Origin: Eubacteriales bacterium
Lineage (GTDB): Bacteria; Bacillota; Clostridia; Oscillospirales; Oscillospiraceae
Assembly: GCA_030536515.1 (NCBI GenBank)
Contig: JAUNPV010000004.1
Coordinates: forward strand, 78,173 to 142,172
Length of the DNA: 64,000 bases
Direction of reading: 5' to 3'
The notes under the pieces were generated by a model that had not been told where the DNA came from, did no database searches, and worked only from the letters and a program-made list of their open reading frames with translations. The position numbers and the translations under genes are program-made. Positions 26,901-34,763 of this stretch are shown here, one piece after another (the stretch's first letter is position 1; each line of letters opens with the position of its first letter).

Positions 26901-27174
26901 CCACCACCCGGCCGCCGCTGTCCAGGCATTCCTGGGCGGCGCTGCCCAGCTCGTCCGCCACCCGGCGGGCCAGGCGGGTAAAGGACAGCACCTCCGCATA
27001 GCGGCTGGCGGTATCCCCGGCGGCGGCGCAGAGCTGCCGCTCGGCCTGGTGGCTGATCAGCTCCGGGACCATCAAAATCCGCTTGTCCTGCCGGTTGTGA
27101 ACATCCCGGGCAATCCGGGCAAATATCTCATCCTGATTGGCCGTCCAGTCCCGGCCCAGTAAAACATGAAGCAT
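23926..27174 (-). CDS. addB: AddB helicase-nuclease subunit
   Basis: This is the partner of AddA (1082 residues). The C-terminal nuclease has VVDYKTGKK, and the Fe-S cysteine set is a lone Cys in RQAECRLSYFL plus C-x2-C-x5-C in CAYCPYGSVC, the same spacing as Bacillus AddB. The N-terminal site where Bacillus AddB has a Walker A reads LLGRDWTANQDE, so the GKT is gone. The start ATG follows AGGAGGCAGCTCC; an earlier frame start lies in the promoter. Confidence 0.95.
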   Translation of the reverse strand: MLHVLLGRDWTANQDEIFARIARDVHNRQDKRILMVPELISHQAERQLCAAAGDTASRYAEVLSFTRLARRVADELGSAAQECLDSGGRVVAMAAAARQLSSRLKAYASVETRPEFLTGLIDAVDEFKRCCITPQDLSQAGAAAEGSLAQKLEELSLLMEGYDSLCARGKRDPRDQMTWLLEQLEQGDFAINHVFYIDGFPDFTRQNMAILEHLIVESPQVTISLNCDRADSDLLAFEKAGATAQHLLQFARRTGAEYDVEVIPGGDGPLVPLREKLFQGVLPQGTVIPGLTVCRAESPYQECLRAAARVRALVGSGCRYRDISLVCTDMAVYQPLIDLIFHRFHIPLYRSGTEEILQKSVISTVLTALDAALSGFDQRSTLRYLRSALSPLSPDTCDLVENYAVIWGIRGKRWTEIWENHPDGLSGVWTEESREALDELNRARDRAIAPLARLQKGFREATALRQQVLALYGFLEDIQLGSRLSQLARDMDDAGDNRSAQILNQLWEILISALEQMYDVLGDTHWEAEHFTRLFRLLLSQYDVGTIPPVLDAVQQGPVTAMRCNRQKHLILLGAEEGKLPGYNGAAGVLSDQERDALRRLGVPLTGGSMEGIQAEFAEIYGCFCGASETVLLLCSGEQPSFVFRRLAQAAQGQTKEGQDLGFACADREEAGAYLARWGQEELARKLGAGEAYAQTCRRRDYGLGTVDRENIRGLYGKTLNLSASQIDRQAECRLSYFLKYGLRAKERKEATVDPAEFGTYVHAVLENTARCIRELGGFHRVTLEQTMDIAHRFSDEYARERFSQIQSERLTYLFRRNLRELDMVVAELWQELSQAAFAPQAFELGFGSDGDLPPIAIPNPHMNAILRGFVDRVDVWNNGFTSYYRVVDYKTGKKDFDYCDVYNGVGLQMLLYLFALENGDMLGENPRAAGVQYFPARAPYLSADGRLDGDQAKKERAAQWKRRGLLLQDEAVLQAMEPGEKPQRMDYCVKKDGTLAGDLASREQLGALEEYVFRRLSDLVGQIASGDVTPNPYTRGSAHDACAYCPYGSVCHKESVEGRRNYKTMSAQRFWEEIEKEVHHG

Positions 27175-27198
27175 GGAGCTGCCTCCTCTCTTTTTTAC

Positions 27199-27237
27199 AT
27201 CATACCACACAATCGGTCCAAATAATAGGGTGTAATT
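27199..27237 (-). promoter_or_regulatory. Promoter of addBA, sharing a 39-bp block with pcrA
   Basis: The minus strand reads an extended -10 (TGGTATGAT) preceded by AATTACACCC and TTGGACCGAT. The 39-bp block aligns without gaps to 36960-36998 upstream of the PcrA-like gene (27 of 39 identical). No good -35 hexamer is present at 17 bp, so the conserved upstream bases may bind a regulator. Confidence 0.6.
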
Positions 27238-27246
27238 GAATAATAT

Positions 27247-27296
27247 GCGGCCCCCTCGACGGGGGCCGACGGAACGGATAAATCCGTTCCCTACGG
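27247..27296. repeat. GTAGGG/CCCTAC-family element, half copy
   Basis: Two GC-rich hairpins lie in tandem: GGCCCCCTCGACGGGGGCC, then GGAACGGATAAATCCGTTCC followed by CTACGG. The spoIIR stop codon (TAG) is formed by the end of the element. Confidence 0.7.
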
Positions 27297-27893
27297 TGTG
27301 TGTTCAAAGATTCTGTTTTCCAGCTTTCCCAAAGCGTCCAGCAGGTAAAAGCGGAGCTGATAGTCCTCGCCTGTCAGGGTTTTGGTCATGGTTTCGGAGA
27401 AGCCCGCCTCCACGGCGGCGTCCCGGAAGCCCTGGGTGGTGGCGGGCAGGCACAGGGTCGGGAAGGCCACGCACCACCAGTTGTGGCCCCGGCCCTCCCC
27501 AATGGTGATGCGCAGGGCCTCGTAGACCCCGGCGGGCAGAGAAAAGGTGTCGTAAACCCGCCTGTCAAAGGCCTCCCGGCACAGTGTGACCACCGCATCG
27601 GGCTGCACCCCCGCCCGTTCCAGAACGCCGTTGGCAATGCGCTGGATTTTGGGCAGGCTTTCCTGCAAATACGCCTTGGCCTGCTCCATGTCCGCCACCT
27701 TGGCAAGGTCCGACTGGATGCCGGAAATCACCGCATCCCGGACCTGCAATTTGATGCTCTGGTCCGCCCGGCTGTCGGAATTGGCCACCACGTGGAGCCG
27801 GATCAGACGCTTATCCAGGCTGCGCCTGTCGGAAAGCAGGGCCCCTCCCCAGAAAAAGGCTGCCAAAAGCAGGCAGATGCTCAGAGATTTCAT
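27291..27893 (-). CDS. spoIIR: Stage II sporulation protein R
   Basis: SpoIIR is the forespore signal that triggers SpoIIGA to process pro-sigma-E in the mother cell. The 200-residue protein has a short signal/anchor helix and the family core IRLHVVANSDSRADQ..KLQVRDAV, ending in YQLRFYLLDALGKLENRIF. I use the ATG that gives the signal sequence (MKSLSICLLLAAFFW); the longer frame runs into repeat DNA. It lies just downstream of the ispE terminator. Confidence 0.95.
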   Translation of the reverse strand: MKSLSICLLLAAFFWGGALLSDRRSLDKRLIRLHVVANSDSRADQSIKLQVRDAVISGIQSDLAKVADMEQAKAYLQESLPKIQRIANGVLERAGVQPDAVVTLCREAFDRRVYDTFSLPAGVYEALRITIGEGRGHNWWCVAFPTLCLPATTQGFRDAAVEAGFSETMTKTLTGEDYQLRFYLLDALGKLENRIFEHTP

Positions 27894-27904
27894 ATGTTTA
27901 CCCA

Positions 27905-27946
27905 CAAAAAACACCGTCCATACAGAAATATCTTCAGTATGGACGG
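27905..27946 (-). terminator. Terminator of ispE transcript
   Basis: CCGTCCATAC and GTATGGACGG form a perfect 10-bp stem, followed on the minus strand by TGTTTTTTG. It lies between repeat copy 1 and spoIIR. Confidence 0.85.
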
Positions 27947-27968
27947 ATTTTGGGATAATTATACAGTT

Positions 27969-28171
27969 CAGTCTGTCGAAAACCCCCTTCGGGGCTTTCC
28001 GACAGAAGGGATGCAGCCTGCTGCGTGCATAATTTGTACGCCTATGGCGTACAAATTCCACACTTGCAGTCTGAGATGTATTTTCGTCCAGGTACGCGCC
28101 CCGGCCGAAAATGATTTAGAATTTATTTGCCGCTGCGGCGGCAAACTCTGCGAGGCTTTTTCGACGCCCTG
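27969..28171. repeat. Four-hairpin 203-bp repeat, copy 1
   Basis: The element starts CAGTCTGTCGAAAA and ends TTTTTCGACGCCCTG, an imperfect terminal inverted repeat. Internal hairpins include AATTTGTACGCC/GGCGTACAAATT, an ATTTTCG...CGAAAAT stem and TTTGCCGC/GCGGCAAA. It differs from copy 2 at three bases. It lies between ispE and its terminator, 7 bp from the ispE stop, and short ACAGTT flanks both sides. Confidence 0.88.
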
Positions 28172-28177
28172 ACAGTT

Positions 28178-29035
28178 TTACACAGGCTTTGCAATATAGA
28201 TGTGGGGATAGTTGGTCTTGAGCATATCGCAGACCACGGCGGCGTATTCGAACTTGGGCAGGATGGAAAACACGGCGGAGCCGGAGCCGGTCATCTGCTG
28301 GGCCATGGAGCCGTAGCTGTTACAGATGGACTTGATGTAGTTCAGCTCCAGATGCTCCTGGGTGACCACGGGGTCAAAGACGTTGTAAACCCGCTGGCAG
28401 ACCTTTTCCAGGTCCCCCGCCAGCAGAGCGGTCTCCATGGCCCGGTTGTCTGGATGGTGGGCAATGGCCACCTGGTCCATTTTCCGGTACAGCTCCGGGG
28501 TGGACACGGAGAAATCCGGCTTGCAGACCACGAAAATGCAGTCGGGCATATCCGGCAGCTTCCGCAGCCGCTCCCCCCGGCCCTCCACCATGGCGGTGCC
28601 GCAGAGGGTGCAGAAGGGCACGTCGCTGCCCACCTGGGCACCCAGCTCCGCCAGGGCCATAATAGAAAGAGGCTCCCCAAAGTGGCGGTTCAGGGCACGG
28701 AGCACCGCAGCGGCATCGGCGCTGCCGCCGCCCATGCCGGCCCCGGCGGGGATGCGCTTGGTGATGCGGATTTCCAGGCCCTCCGGGTCCTTTTCCAGGG
28801 TGTCGCAGTAGACCCTGGCGGCCTTCCAGGCCAGATTGCTTTCGTCGGTGGGGATGGATTCATCGGAGCACAGGAGCTTCCAGGGCTTTCCGGTGCCCAC
28901 GTCAATCTCCACATCGTCCCGGATGGAAATGGTCTGCATGACGCTTTGCAGATCGTGGTAGCCGTCCTCCCGCTTGCCCAGAATGTCCAGAGTCAGGTTC
29001 AGCTTGGCGAATGCGCCTTCGTACAGTGTGGTCAT
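28178..29035 (-). CDS. ispE: 4-diphosphocytidyl-2-C-methylerythritol kinase
   Basis: IspE phosphorylates CDP-methylerythritol in the non-mevalonate isoprenoid pathway. The 285-residue GHMP kinase has AFAKLNLTLDI at the N-terminus, the ATP-binding GAGMGGGSADAA loop and the C-terminal MTGSGSAVFSI motif. The ATG at 29035 has GGAG at 9 bp; a GTG two codons earlier is possible. The family is often next to sporulation genes in Clostridia, as with spoIIR here. Confidence 0.96.
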   Translation of the reverse strand: MTTLYEGAFAKLNLTLDILGKREDGYHDLQSVMQTISIRDDVEIDVGTGKPWKLLCSDESIPTDESNLAWKAARVYCDTLEKDPEGLEIRITKRIPAGAGMGGGSADAAAVLRALNRHFGEPLSIMALAELGAQVGSDVPFCTLCGTAMVEGRGERLRKLPDMPDCIFVVCKPDFSVSTPELYRKMDQVAIAHHPDNRAMETALLAGDLEKVCQRVYNVFDPVVTQEHLELNYIKSICNSYGSMAQQMTGSGSAVFSILPKFEYAAVVCDMLKTNYPHIYIAKPV

Positions 29036-29066
29036 ATGCACTACTCCTTTTTTTCACAGTGCTCTC

Positions 29067-29095
29067 ATTATATCGAATTTTTTCGAATTTTGCAA
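29067..29095 (-). promoter_or_regulatory. Sigma-A-type promoter for ispE
   Basis: On the minus strand TTGCAA and TATAAT have a 17-bp spacer, within the sequence ATTCGATATAAT also seen at the ldhA promoter. Confidence 0.72.
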
Positions 29096-29157
29096 CGGCC
29101 ATTCTCATAATTTTTCCGTTTCTGCATATGATAGGACCGTGCAAAGGAGGGTTTGAT

Positions 29158-29349
29158 ATGGATACACTGGCGATGATTCTGTCCATCATTGGCTGCCTGA
29201 ACTGGGGCCTGGTGGGGATTTTTCAGTTTGACCTGGTGGCGTGGCTGTTCGGCGGCTCCCTGCTGAGCCGGCTGGTCTACACCCTGGTGGGCCTGGCGGG
29301 GCTGTGGAGCATTTCCTTTCTGTTCCGCCGGAATGGGGTCAAGGAATAA
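29158..29349 (+). CDS. DUF378-family small membrane protein
   Basis: The 63-residue protein has two membrane helices with the family hallmarks SIIGCLNWGLVGIFQFDLVAWLFG and VYTLVGLAGLWSISF. A strong AAAGGAGGG site precedes the ATG. Function is unknown. It is a single-gene unit ending in a terminator. Confidence 0.88.
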   Translation: MDTLAMILSIIGCLNWGLVGIFQFDLVAWLFGGSLLSRLVYTLVGLAGLWSISFLFRRNGVKE

Positions 29350-29351
29350 AA

Positions 29352-29390
29352 AATCGGGAGGATGTTTGATTCATCCTCCCGATATTTTTT
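29352..29390. terminator. Terminator after the DUF378 gene
   Basis: ATCGGGAGGATG and CATCCTCCCGAT form a perfect stem, followed by ATTTTTT. The opposite strand also carries a T run, so it serves both convergent genes. Confidence 0.9.
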
Positions 29391-30426
29391 AGTTGCAGCG
29401 GACGATGCAGCGGGCCTCCTGGTCGCCGTATCTGGCGATGACCTCGGTGGTGCCCCATTTCAGCGCCTTGATGTTGCCCTGGTCATCCACGGAGACAATG
29501 TGGTCGTGCTCCACGCTCCACTCCACCTCGTCCTGCTTCAAATCGCAGTCCAGCAGCAGCTGGTATTCGTAGTAGACATTCAGGGTGATATCGGTCTTTT
29601 TCAGCTTCAGGGTCACGTCGGTGCGAAGGCCCGGCTCGGTGGCCACGGTGGTCTCGGCAGTCTCACCCTCGGCGGCGGTCTCAGCCGTCTCGGGGACGGT
29701 GGGGGCCTCGGTGGGGACGGTCTCCTCCTCGAATTTGCAGATGACCTTGCAGGTCTGCTGGAAGCTGCCGCAGACGATGTAGACCTCGGTCTCGCCCTCG
29801 GACACGGCGGTGATGCGGCCGTCCTCGGTGACGGTGGCGATGGACTCATCGGCAGAGGCGTAGGTCACCTTGTCGGTGGTGTTCTCGGGGATGACCCCCA
29901 CGTGAATCAGGAAATACTGGCCCTCCTGGGTCAGCACCGCCTCGCCGCCGCTGTTCAGCGCCAGGCTCTGGCAGGGAATGGCGTACTCCGTGGGCTCGGT
30001 GGTCACGGTCTGGACTGCCTCGGTGGTGGGCACAGTCTCCGGGGCCAGGCCCGGCAGAATGTAGCGGAAGCACAGGAAGGCGGTGGCCAGCAGCAGCAGA
30101 GCGATGAGCACCGTCAGGCCGATGATGACAAAGATGTTGGTGTGGGGGCGGTCGTCCTCCGGCTCGTCATCCTCGTCATTCTCCCCGTCCAGGACCACGG
30201 TGTCGTCCTTCGGCGGGGCGTTCACCTCGTCAAAGTCAAAAATCTCCCGGTGCTTTTTCCCGGCGTAGCGGCCCTTGCCGGTGCGGGGCTCCTCGGTCGC
30301 TTCGCCCAGGTCCAGGGATTCCCCCAGAAAATCCATTGCAGCGTCCCGGGAGCAGCCGCAGATGGGGCAGCAATCCGCCGTATCCGGATAGGTGGTGCCG
30401 CAGATGTCACAAATAATTTTTCCCAT
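29389..30426 (-). CDS. Zinc-ribbon membrane protein with Ig-like (Big-2) domains
   Basis: The 345-residue protein opens with a CxxC...CxxC zinc ribbon (CDICG, CPICG), followed by an acidic linker, one membrane helix (about 97-120), and two extracellular bacterial Ig-like domains separated by a Thr/Glu-rich linker: one with ADESIATVTEDGRITAVSEGETEVYI, the other with HIVSVDDQGNIKALKWGTTEVI. Topology places the ribbon inside and the Ig domains outside. It is divergent from a kinase-like membrane protein of the same general plan. Confidence 0.82.
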   Translation of the reverse strand: MGKIICDICGTTYPDTADCCPICGCSRDAAMDFLGESLDLGEATEEPRTGKGRYAGKKHREIFDFDEVNAPPKDDTVVLDGENDEDDEPEDDRPHTNIFVIIGLTVLIALLLLATAFLCFRYILPGLAPETVPTTEAVQTVTTEPTEYAIPCQSLALNSGGEAVLTQEGQYFLIHVGVIPENTTDKVTYASADESIATVTEDGRITAVSEGETEVYIVCGSFQQTCKVICKFEEETVPTEAPTVPETAETAAEGETAETTVATEPGLRTDVTLKLKKTDITLNVYYEYQLLLDCDLKQDEVEWSVEHDHIVSVDDQGNIKALKWGTTEVIARYGDQEARCIVRCN

Positions 30427-30508
30427 GATGATACCTCCATCGGTATAGGCATCGGAAAATCAGGGGTGCTTTTTCTCCAATATGCCTAGTGTACCATTAT
30501 CGTTTGAC

Positions 30509-30537
30509 ATTATAACACTCTTTTCCAAGGATTACAA
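30509..30537 (-). promoter_or_regulatory. Sigma-A-type promoter for the Big-2 gene
   Basis: On the minus strand TTGTAA and TATAAT have a 17-bp spacer. It is back-to-back with the kinase promoter, 11 bp apart. Confidence 0.65.
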
Positions 30538-30548
30538 CTACAAAAGTG

Positions 30549-30577
30549 TTGCATTTTTTGTCATTTTATCTTATGAT
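30549..30577 (+). promoter_or_regulatory. Sigma-A-type promoter for the kinase-like gene
   Basis: TTGCAT and TATGAT have a 17-bp spacer, about 65 bp upstream of the start codon. Confidence 0.7.
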
Positions 30578-30644
30578 AGAGTAGGTGTTGTGAAGCTGGG
30601 CGGAATGCCCGGGCCCCTGCACCTAGAAAAAGGAGGAGATCAGA

Positions 30645-33419
30645 ATGTCAGAACAAAAAATCATCTCTCCTTTGCTGGACGGATTTGCCATGGGCAATCC
30701 CATGAGCGATCATGACGGCGTTCGCTGCTGTCCCGCCATAAAGGAAAATTCCCAACAAAAATACATAGTCAAAATCATCTCCATTCCCTCCAGCCAGGTC
30801 CAGATGGACGCTCTGCTGCTGGCCGGGGCCTACAAGGACGCCTCGGAGGCCATGGACTATTTCAAAACCGTGGTGGACGATGTGTACCGGGAGGCGGAGC
30901 TTTTGCAGAAGCTGGCCCAGCTGGAGGGCTTCCTGGGCTACGAGGGCTGGCAGATGGAGCCCATCACCCGGCGGCGGCTGGGGTATGAGGTGTACCTGCT
31001 GGGGGAGTACCGCCGGTCCCTGGACAAGTTTGTCCGGAAGAACCCCATCACCCATTTGCAGGCCATCAACCTGGGGCTGGATATGTGCTCGGCTCTGTCG
31101 GTATGCCGCCAGGCGGGGGCCCTGTATGTGGACCTGAAGCCCACCAACATCTTTGTCTCGGACAAGAAGGAATACCGCATCGGCGATTTGGGCTTTGTGT
31201 CTCTGGATGCCCTGAGCTACACCGCCCTGCCCGATAAATACCGCAGCCCCTACACCCCGCCGGAGCTGCTGGACCCCATGGCCAGCGTCGGCATGACCAC
31301 CGACACCTACGCCCTGGGCATGATTCTCTACCAGATTTATAACGACGGCCAGCTGCCCCCGGCTGACAGCCAGGAGATTCCCTCCCCTGCCCATGCCGAC
31401 TATGAGCTGGCGGAGGTAATCTTAAAGGCCATTTCCGCAGACCCTGAGGCCCGGTGGCAGGACCCCCGGGAGATGGGCCAGGCATTGGTTGCCTATATGC
31501 AGCGCAACGCCGTCAACGACGTTCCCATCACCCCCTACATCCCCCTGGAAACCCCGGAGGAGCCGGCAGAGGCTCGGGAGGAAGCCCCGGCGGAGACTCC
31601 GGCGGAGGACGAGACCGTCCCCGGGGAGGAGGACGCCCAGTCCCTGATGCCCCATGAGATGTCCGACGAGCTGTCCAAAATGGTGGCCAAGGCCGACGAT
31701 CTCATTGCCCACGAGCCTCCCGCCGGAATCGAAGTCCCCCAGGAGCCGGAGCCGGAGGACCCCTTTGCCTTCGCCAAGGAGGACGAGGTGGACGACAGCG
31801 ACGTGCCCCAGGAGCCTCTGATGGAGGAGCCGCCGGAGGACCAGGAGAAGAAAAAGCCCGGCAGCTTCGCCTCCGGCGAGGGCAAGAAAATGGCCAGGCG
31901 GTTCCTGGCCAACCTGGCCGCCGTGGCCGTGGTGGCGGGCGTGGGCTTCGGCACCTTCTGGTGCTATCAGAATCTGTATCTGCAAACCGTCAACGGCCTG
32001 TCCATCACCGGGGACCGGAGCCAGCTGACGGTGAGCGTGGATTCCAAAATCCATGAATCCCTGCTCCACGTTTCCTGCGCCGACCAGTACGGCAACGTCC
32101 TGACCCAGGATGTCATCAACGGCCAGGCTACCTTCGGCGGTCTGAACCCCAACACCATGTACACCGTTTCTCTGGACATTGACGGCTTCCACAAGCTGGT
32201 GGGCAAAACCTCGGAGGTGTTCACCACCGACACCACCACCCGGATTGTCTCCTTCACCTCGGTGGCCGGCTCTGAGGACGGCACCCTGATTCTGAACTTC
32301 ACCGTGGACGGCGACGAGCCGGAGCAGTGGCAGCTGACCTACAGCGCCCCCGGCGAGGAGGCCAAAACCGAGACCTTCACCGGCCACTCCCTGACCCTGG
32401 AGGGGCTGAAGGTGGGCAAGGTGTACACCTTCACCCTGGATGCCGGTGAGGACCTGTCCCTGGGCGGCAAAACCACCCTGGATGTCATGGCCGCCCGGCT
32501 GATTCTGGCGGAGGATATCAACGTCACCACCGCCGGCGGCGGGGATGTCACCGTCCGGTGGAAATCCCCCGGCGACATTGTGGTGGACAGCTGGAAGGTC
32601 CGCTGCTACAGCGACAGCGGCTATGAGCAGGAGTTCACCGTGCAGGACACCGAGGCCTACTTCACCGGCCTGGACTCCAGCGTCAGCTACACCGTGGAGA
32701 TTGTGGCCTCGGGCATGACCCAGGCCGCCCGGGCCAGCATCACCGCCAGCCCCATCACCGTCACCGATTTCCGGGTGGAGGAGCAGGACGACGGCCTGAC
32801 CATCTCCTGGGACTATGACGGCGACGCCCCCGAGGGCGGCTGGCTGCTGCTGTACAGCGTGGACGGCAGCGCAGGCCAGAGCGTCCTCAAATCCGACACC
32901 GCCCAGGTGGTGCTGATGCCCCGCATCAGCGATGCCAAGTACCGCTTTGAGCTCCGGGCCGCCGACGGCGTCACCGTGTTCAACAGCGTCCAGACCCACA
33001 CCTCCGGCCAGGCCCCGGCCTATGAGAAAAACGGGCTGGCCGCCGGGGATGTCACCGCCCGGCTGCTGAAAACCCCGGAGAAGGCGGGCTGGCGGTATGA
33101 AAGCCTCAGCGCCGAGGACTTCACCAGCGAATTTACCCCGGGCGAGTCCATTTCCGTGGTGCTGGAAAGCAGCAAAACCTTCTACCACCCCGGCGAGCAG
33201 GTAAGCGTGCTGTTTGTCATCCGGGATGCCGACGGCCGGGTTATCAGCAGCCTCACCGGCCAGCAGAAGAAAATCTGGAAGGAAATCTGGGAGGGCGGCG
33301 ACACCAAGCTGGGCGAGCTGGACGTGCCCAACGCACCGGACTATGCCGGGGACTACACCCTGAATATCCTCATCGACGGCCAGCTGCTGGCCGAGGCAGA
33401 TTTTACCATTATCCCGTAA
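30645..33419 (+). CDS. Membrane Ser/Thr protein kinase-like protein with Fn3-like repeats
   Basis: The 924-residue protein has an N-terminal kinase domain (about 1-290): VAIK-type K43, YVDLKPTN with catalytic D163 and N168, D181-LG in place of DFG, and an APE-like PPELL. The glycine loop is weak and HRD reads YVD, so it is atypical but keeps the residues needed for catalysis. An acidic Pro/Glu linker (about 300-405), one membrane helix (about 410-432) and four or five beta-sandwich (Fn3-like) repeats follow. There are no PASTA repeats. AAGGAGGAGATCAG precedes the ATG. Confidence 0.85.
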   Translation: MSEQKIISPLLDGFAMGNPMSDHDGVRCCPAIKENSQQKYIVKIISIPSSQVQMDALLLAGAYKDASEAMDYFKTVVDDVYREAELLQKLAQLEGFLGYEGWQMEPITRRRLGYEVYLLGEYRRSLDKFVRKNPITHLQAINLGLDMCSALSVCRQAGALYVDLKPTNIFVSDKKEYRIGDLGFVSLDALSYTALPDKYRSPYTPPELLDPMASVGMTTDTYALGMILYQIYNDGQLPPADSQEIPSPAHADYELAEVILKAISADPEARWQDPREMGQALVAYMQRNAVNDVPITPYIPLETPEEPAEAREEAPAETPAEDETVPGEEDAQSLMPHEMSDELSKMVAKADDLIAHEPPAGIEVPQEPEPEDPFAFAKEDEVDDSDVPQEPLMEEPPEDQEKKKPGSFASGEGKKMARRFLANLAAVAVVAGVGFGTFWCYQNLYLQTVNGLSITGDRSQLTVSVDSKIHESLLHVSCADQYGNVLTQDVINGQATFGGLNPNTMYTVSLDIDGFHKLVGKTSEVFTTDTTTRIVSFTSVAGSEDGTLILNFTVDGDEPEQWQLTYSAPGEEAKTETFTGHSLTLEGLKVGKVYTFTLDAGEDLSLGGKTTLDVMAARLILAEDINVTTAGGGDVTVRWKSPGDIVVDSWKVRCYSDSGYEQEFTVQDTEAYFTGLDSSVSYTVEIVASGMTQAARASITASPITVTDFRVEEQDDGLTISWDYDGDAPEGGWLLLYSVDGSAGQSVLKSDTAQVVLMPRISDAKYRFELRAADGVTVFNSVQTHTSGQAPAYEKNGLAAGDVTARLLKTPEKAGWRYESLSAEDFTSEFTPGESISVVLESSKTFYHPGEQVSVLFVIRDADGRVISSLTGQQKKIWKEIWEGGDTKLGELDVPNAPDYAGDYTLNILIDGQLLAEADFTIIP

Positions 33420-33437
33420 AATTGTATGAATTTCTCC

Positions 33438-33479
33438 GCCCCGGATTGTGTGTTCTGCACAATCCGGGGCTTTCCTTGT
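33438..33479 (+). terminator. Terminator after the kinase gene
   Basis: GCCCCGGATTGTG pairs with CACAATCCGGGGC around a 7-nt loop, followed by TTTCCTT. Confidence 0.85.
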
Positions 33480-33610
33480 CGGATTCCACAAAGGCACCGG
33501 CCCGGCGGCGGTCCTTCCTTATGGAAAACCCAGATTTCTTCCGGAATTCACACATTGCAGGATAAAGTGTGATATAATGCTGCCGAATGAAATGCAAAGG
33601 AGCCAATCGG

Positions 33611-34159
33611 ATGCGCGGAAAAAGTCACATTTGTCTGGGTCAGTATCTGACGGAGCATTATCTGGCGGGAGCCTCCAAAATCCATCGCAGAGCCTTTCTC
33701 ATCGGCTGTGTGGAGCCGGACCGGAATCCCGCTACATATTTCAAAGGTTCTATCCGCCACCAGTGGCTGCGGGGCCACAATTACCGCAACGCCCGCCGGT
33801 TCATGCGGCGGATTTCCTGGCGGCTGGAGGGGAAGGAGCGGCTGAACTGCTTCGACTTCTACACCCTGGGCAAGCTGATTCACTATACTGCCGATGCCTT
33901 CACCCTGGCCCACAACGACTGGTTCACCACGGACCTGGAGGAGCACCGGGTCTATGAGGCGGAGCTGCAAAACCACTTCCTGGACTACATGAAGCAGGAC
34001 CCCCAGGTGAACCCCCGGACGGCGGTGAGCATCATGGAGGCCATCAGTCAGTATCACCGGGAGTATGACGCCCAGCCGGCCAGCATCTACACCGACACCC
34101 GCTTCGCCCTGACGGCCTGCTGCTGTGTGCTGGCGGTGCTGTTTGTCCAGCCTATCTGA
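33611..34159 (+). CDS. Zinc-dependent phospholipase C-like protein
   Basis: The 182-residue protein matches the small clostridial PLC/S1-P1-like family: KSHICLGQYL, FLIGCVEPDRNPATYFKGS, GHNYRNARRF, LGKLIHYTADAFTLAHN, with His/Asp residues placed as zinc ligands. A C-terminal hydrophobic segment (ALTACCCVLAVLFV) may anchor it. The ATG at 33611 has AAAGGAG 8 bp upstream. Its stop overlaps the VanZ start (TGATG). Substrate is not known. Confidence 0.82.
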   Translation: MRGKSHICLGQYLTEHYLAGASKIHRRAFLIGCVEPDRNPATYFKGSIRHQWLRGHNYRNARRFMRRISWRLEGKERLNCFDFYTLGKLIHYTADAFTLAHNDWFTTDLEEHRVYEAELQNHFLDYMKQDPQVNPRTAVSIMEAISQYHREYDAQPASIYTDTRFALTACCCVLAVLFVQPI

Positions 34160-34734
34160 TGTACAGAGTGATTTCCCTGTCCCTGGACGCTGCGGTGGGG
34201 ACGCTGGTGCTGACACCCGTGTTTTTCCTGCTGGGCAGACGGCGACATCAGGACACCGGGTTGACGGTGCAGTATCTGCTGTTTGCGGTGTATCTGTGCG
34301 GTGTCTATGCGGCGGCGGGACTTCCCGGCTTTCACAGGGTGACCTACCGGCCCCGGGTGAATCTCAGCTTTTTTGCCTATATGTTCTCGGATTACCGGAG
34401 CAGCCTTTTGAATGTCCTGTTTTTTCTGCCTCTGGGGTTCTTTCTCCCCATGCTCTGGCGGCGGTTCCGGCAGCCGCTGCGGACCCTGCTGTTTGGGCTG
34501 GGAGCATCGGCCTTTGTGGAGCTGTTCCAGCTGCTGACCCCCCGGGCCACCGACGTTAACGACCTCATGACCAACACCGCCGGGACCCTGGCAGGCTATG
34601 TGCTGGCCATTTTCGTCCAGTGGCTGTCCCCCTCCATGATTCCGGACAACGACAGCCGGGATGTGTACTGGATATGCGGCCTGGCCGTCGCCACCATGTT
34701 CCTGGTCCATCCGCTGATTACGATGCTACTGTAA
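34159..34734 (+). CDS. VanZ-family membrane protein
   Basis: The 191-residue protein has about five membrane helices and the VanZ core: VNLSFFAYMFSDYRSSLLNVLFFLPLG, then FVELFQLLTPRATDVNDLMTNTAGTLAGY. VanZ proteins are linked to low-level teicoplanin resistance, but most chromosomal copies are uncharacterised. It is translationally coupled to the PLC-like gene. Confidence 0.9.
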   Translation: MYRVISLSLDAAVGTLVLTPVFFLLGRRRHQDTGLTVQYLLFAVYLCGVYAAAGLPGFHRVTYRPRVNLSFFAYMFSDYRSSLLNVLFFLPLGFFLPMLWRRFRQPLRTLLFGLGASAFVELFQLLTPRATDVNDLMTNTAGTLAGYVLAIFVQWLSPSMIPDNDSRDVYWICGLAVATMFLVHPLITMLL

Positions 34735-34760
34735 AAGCCCTCCCGGCCGGGAGGGCTTTT
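34733..34760. terminator. Bidirectional terminator
   Basis: AAAAGCCCTCCC pairs with GGGAGGGCTTTT around GGCC, between convergent genes. Confidence 0.9.
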
Positions 34761-34763
34761 CTG

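Noticed and set aside
27972-28172. Open frame through all three four-hairpin repeats (contains a CIICTPMAYKFHTCSLRCIF stretch)
   Set aside because: The frame has no consistent start or ribosome site, its codons are dictated by the hairpins, and it continues out of the repeat differently at each copy. The 45-bp insert keeping frame may be chance.
30645-31500. Calling the kinase domain a dead pseudokinase
   Set aside because: Despite YVD and DLG variants, the Lys, catalytic Asp, Asn and metal-binding Asp are all in place, so activity is possible.
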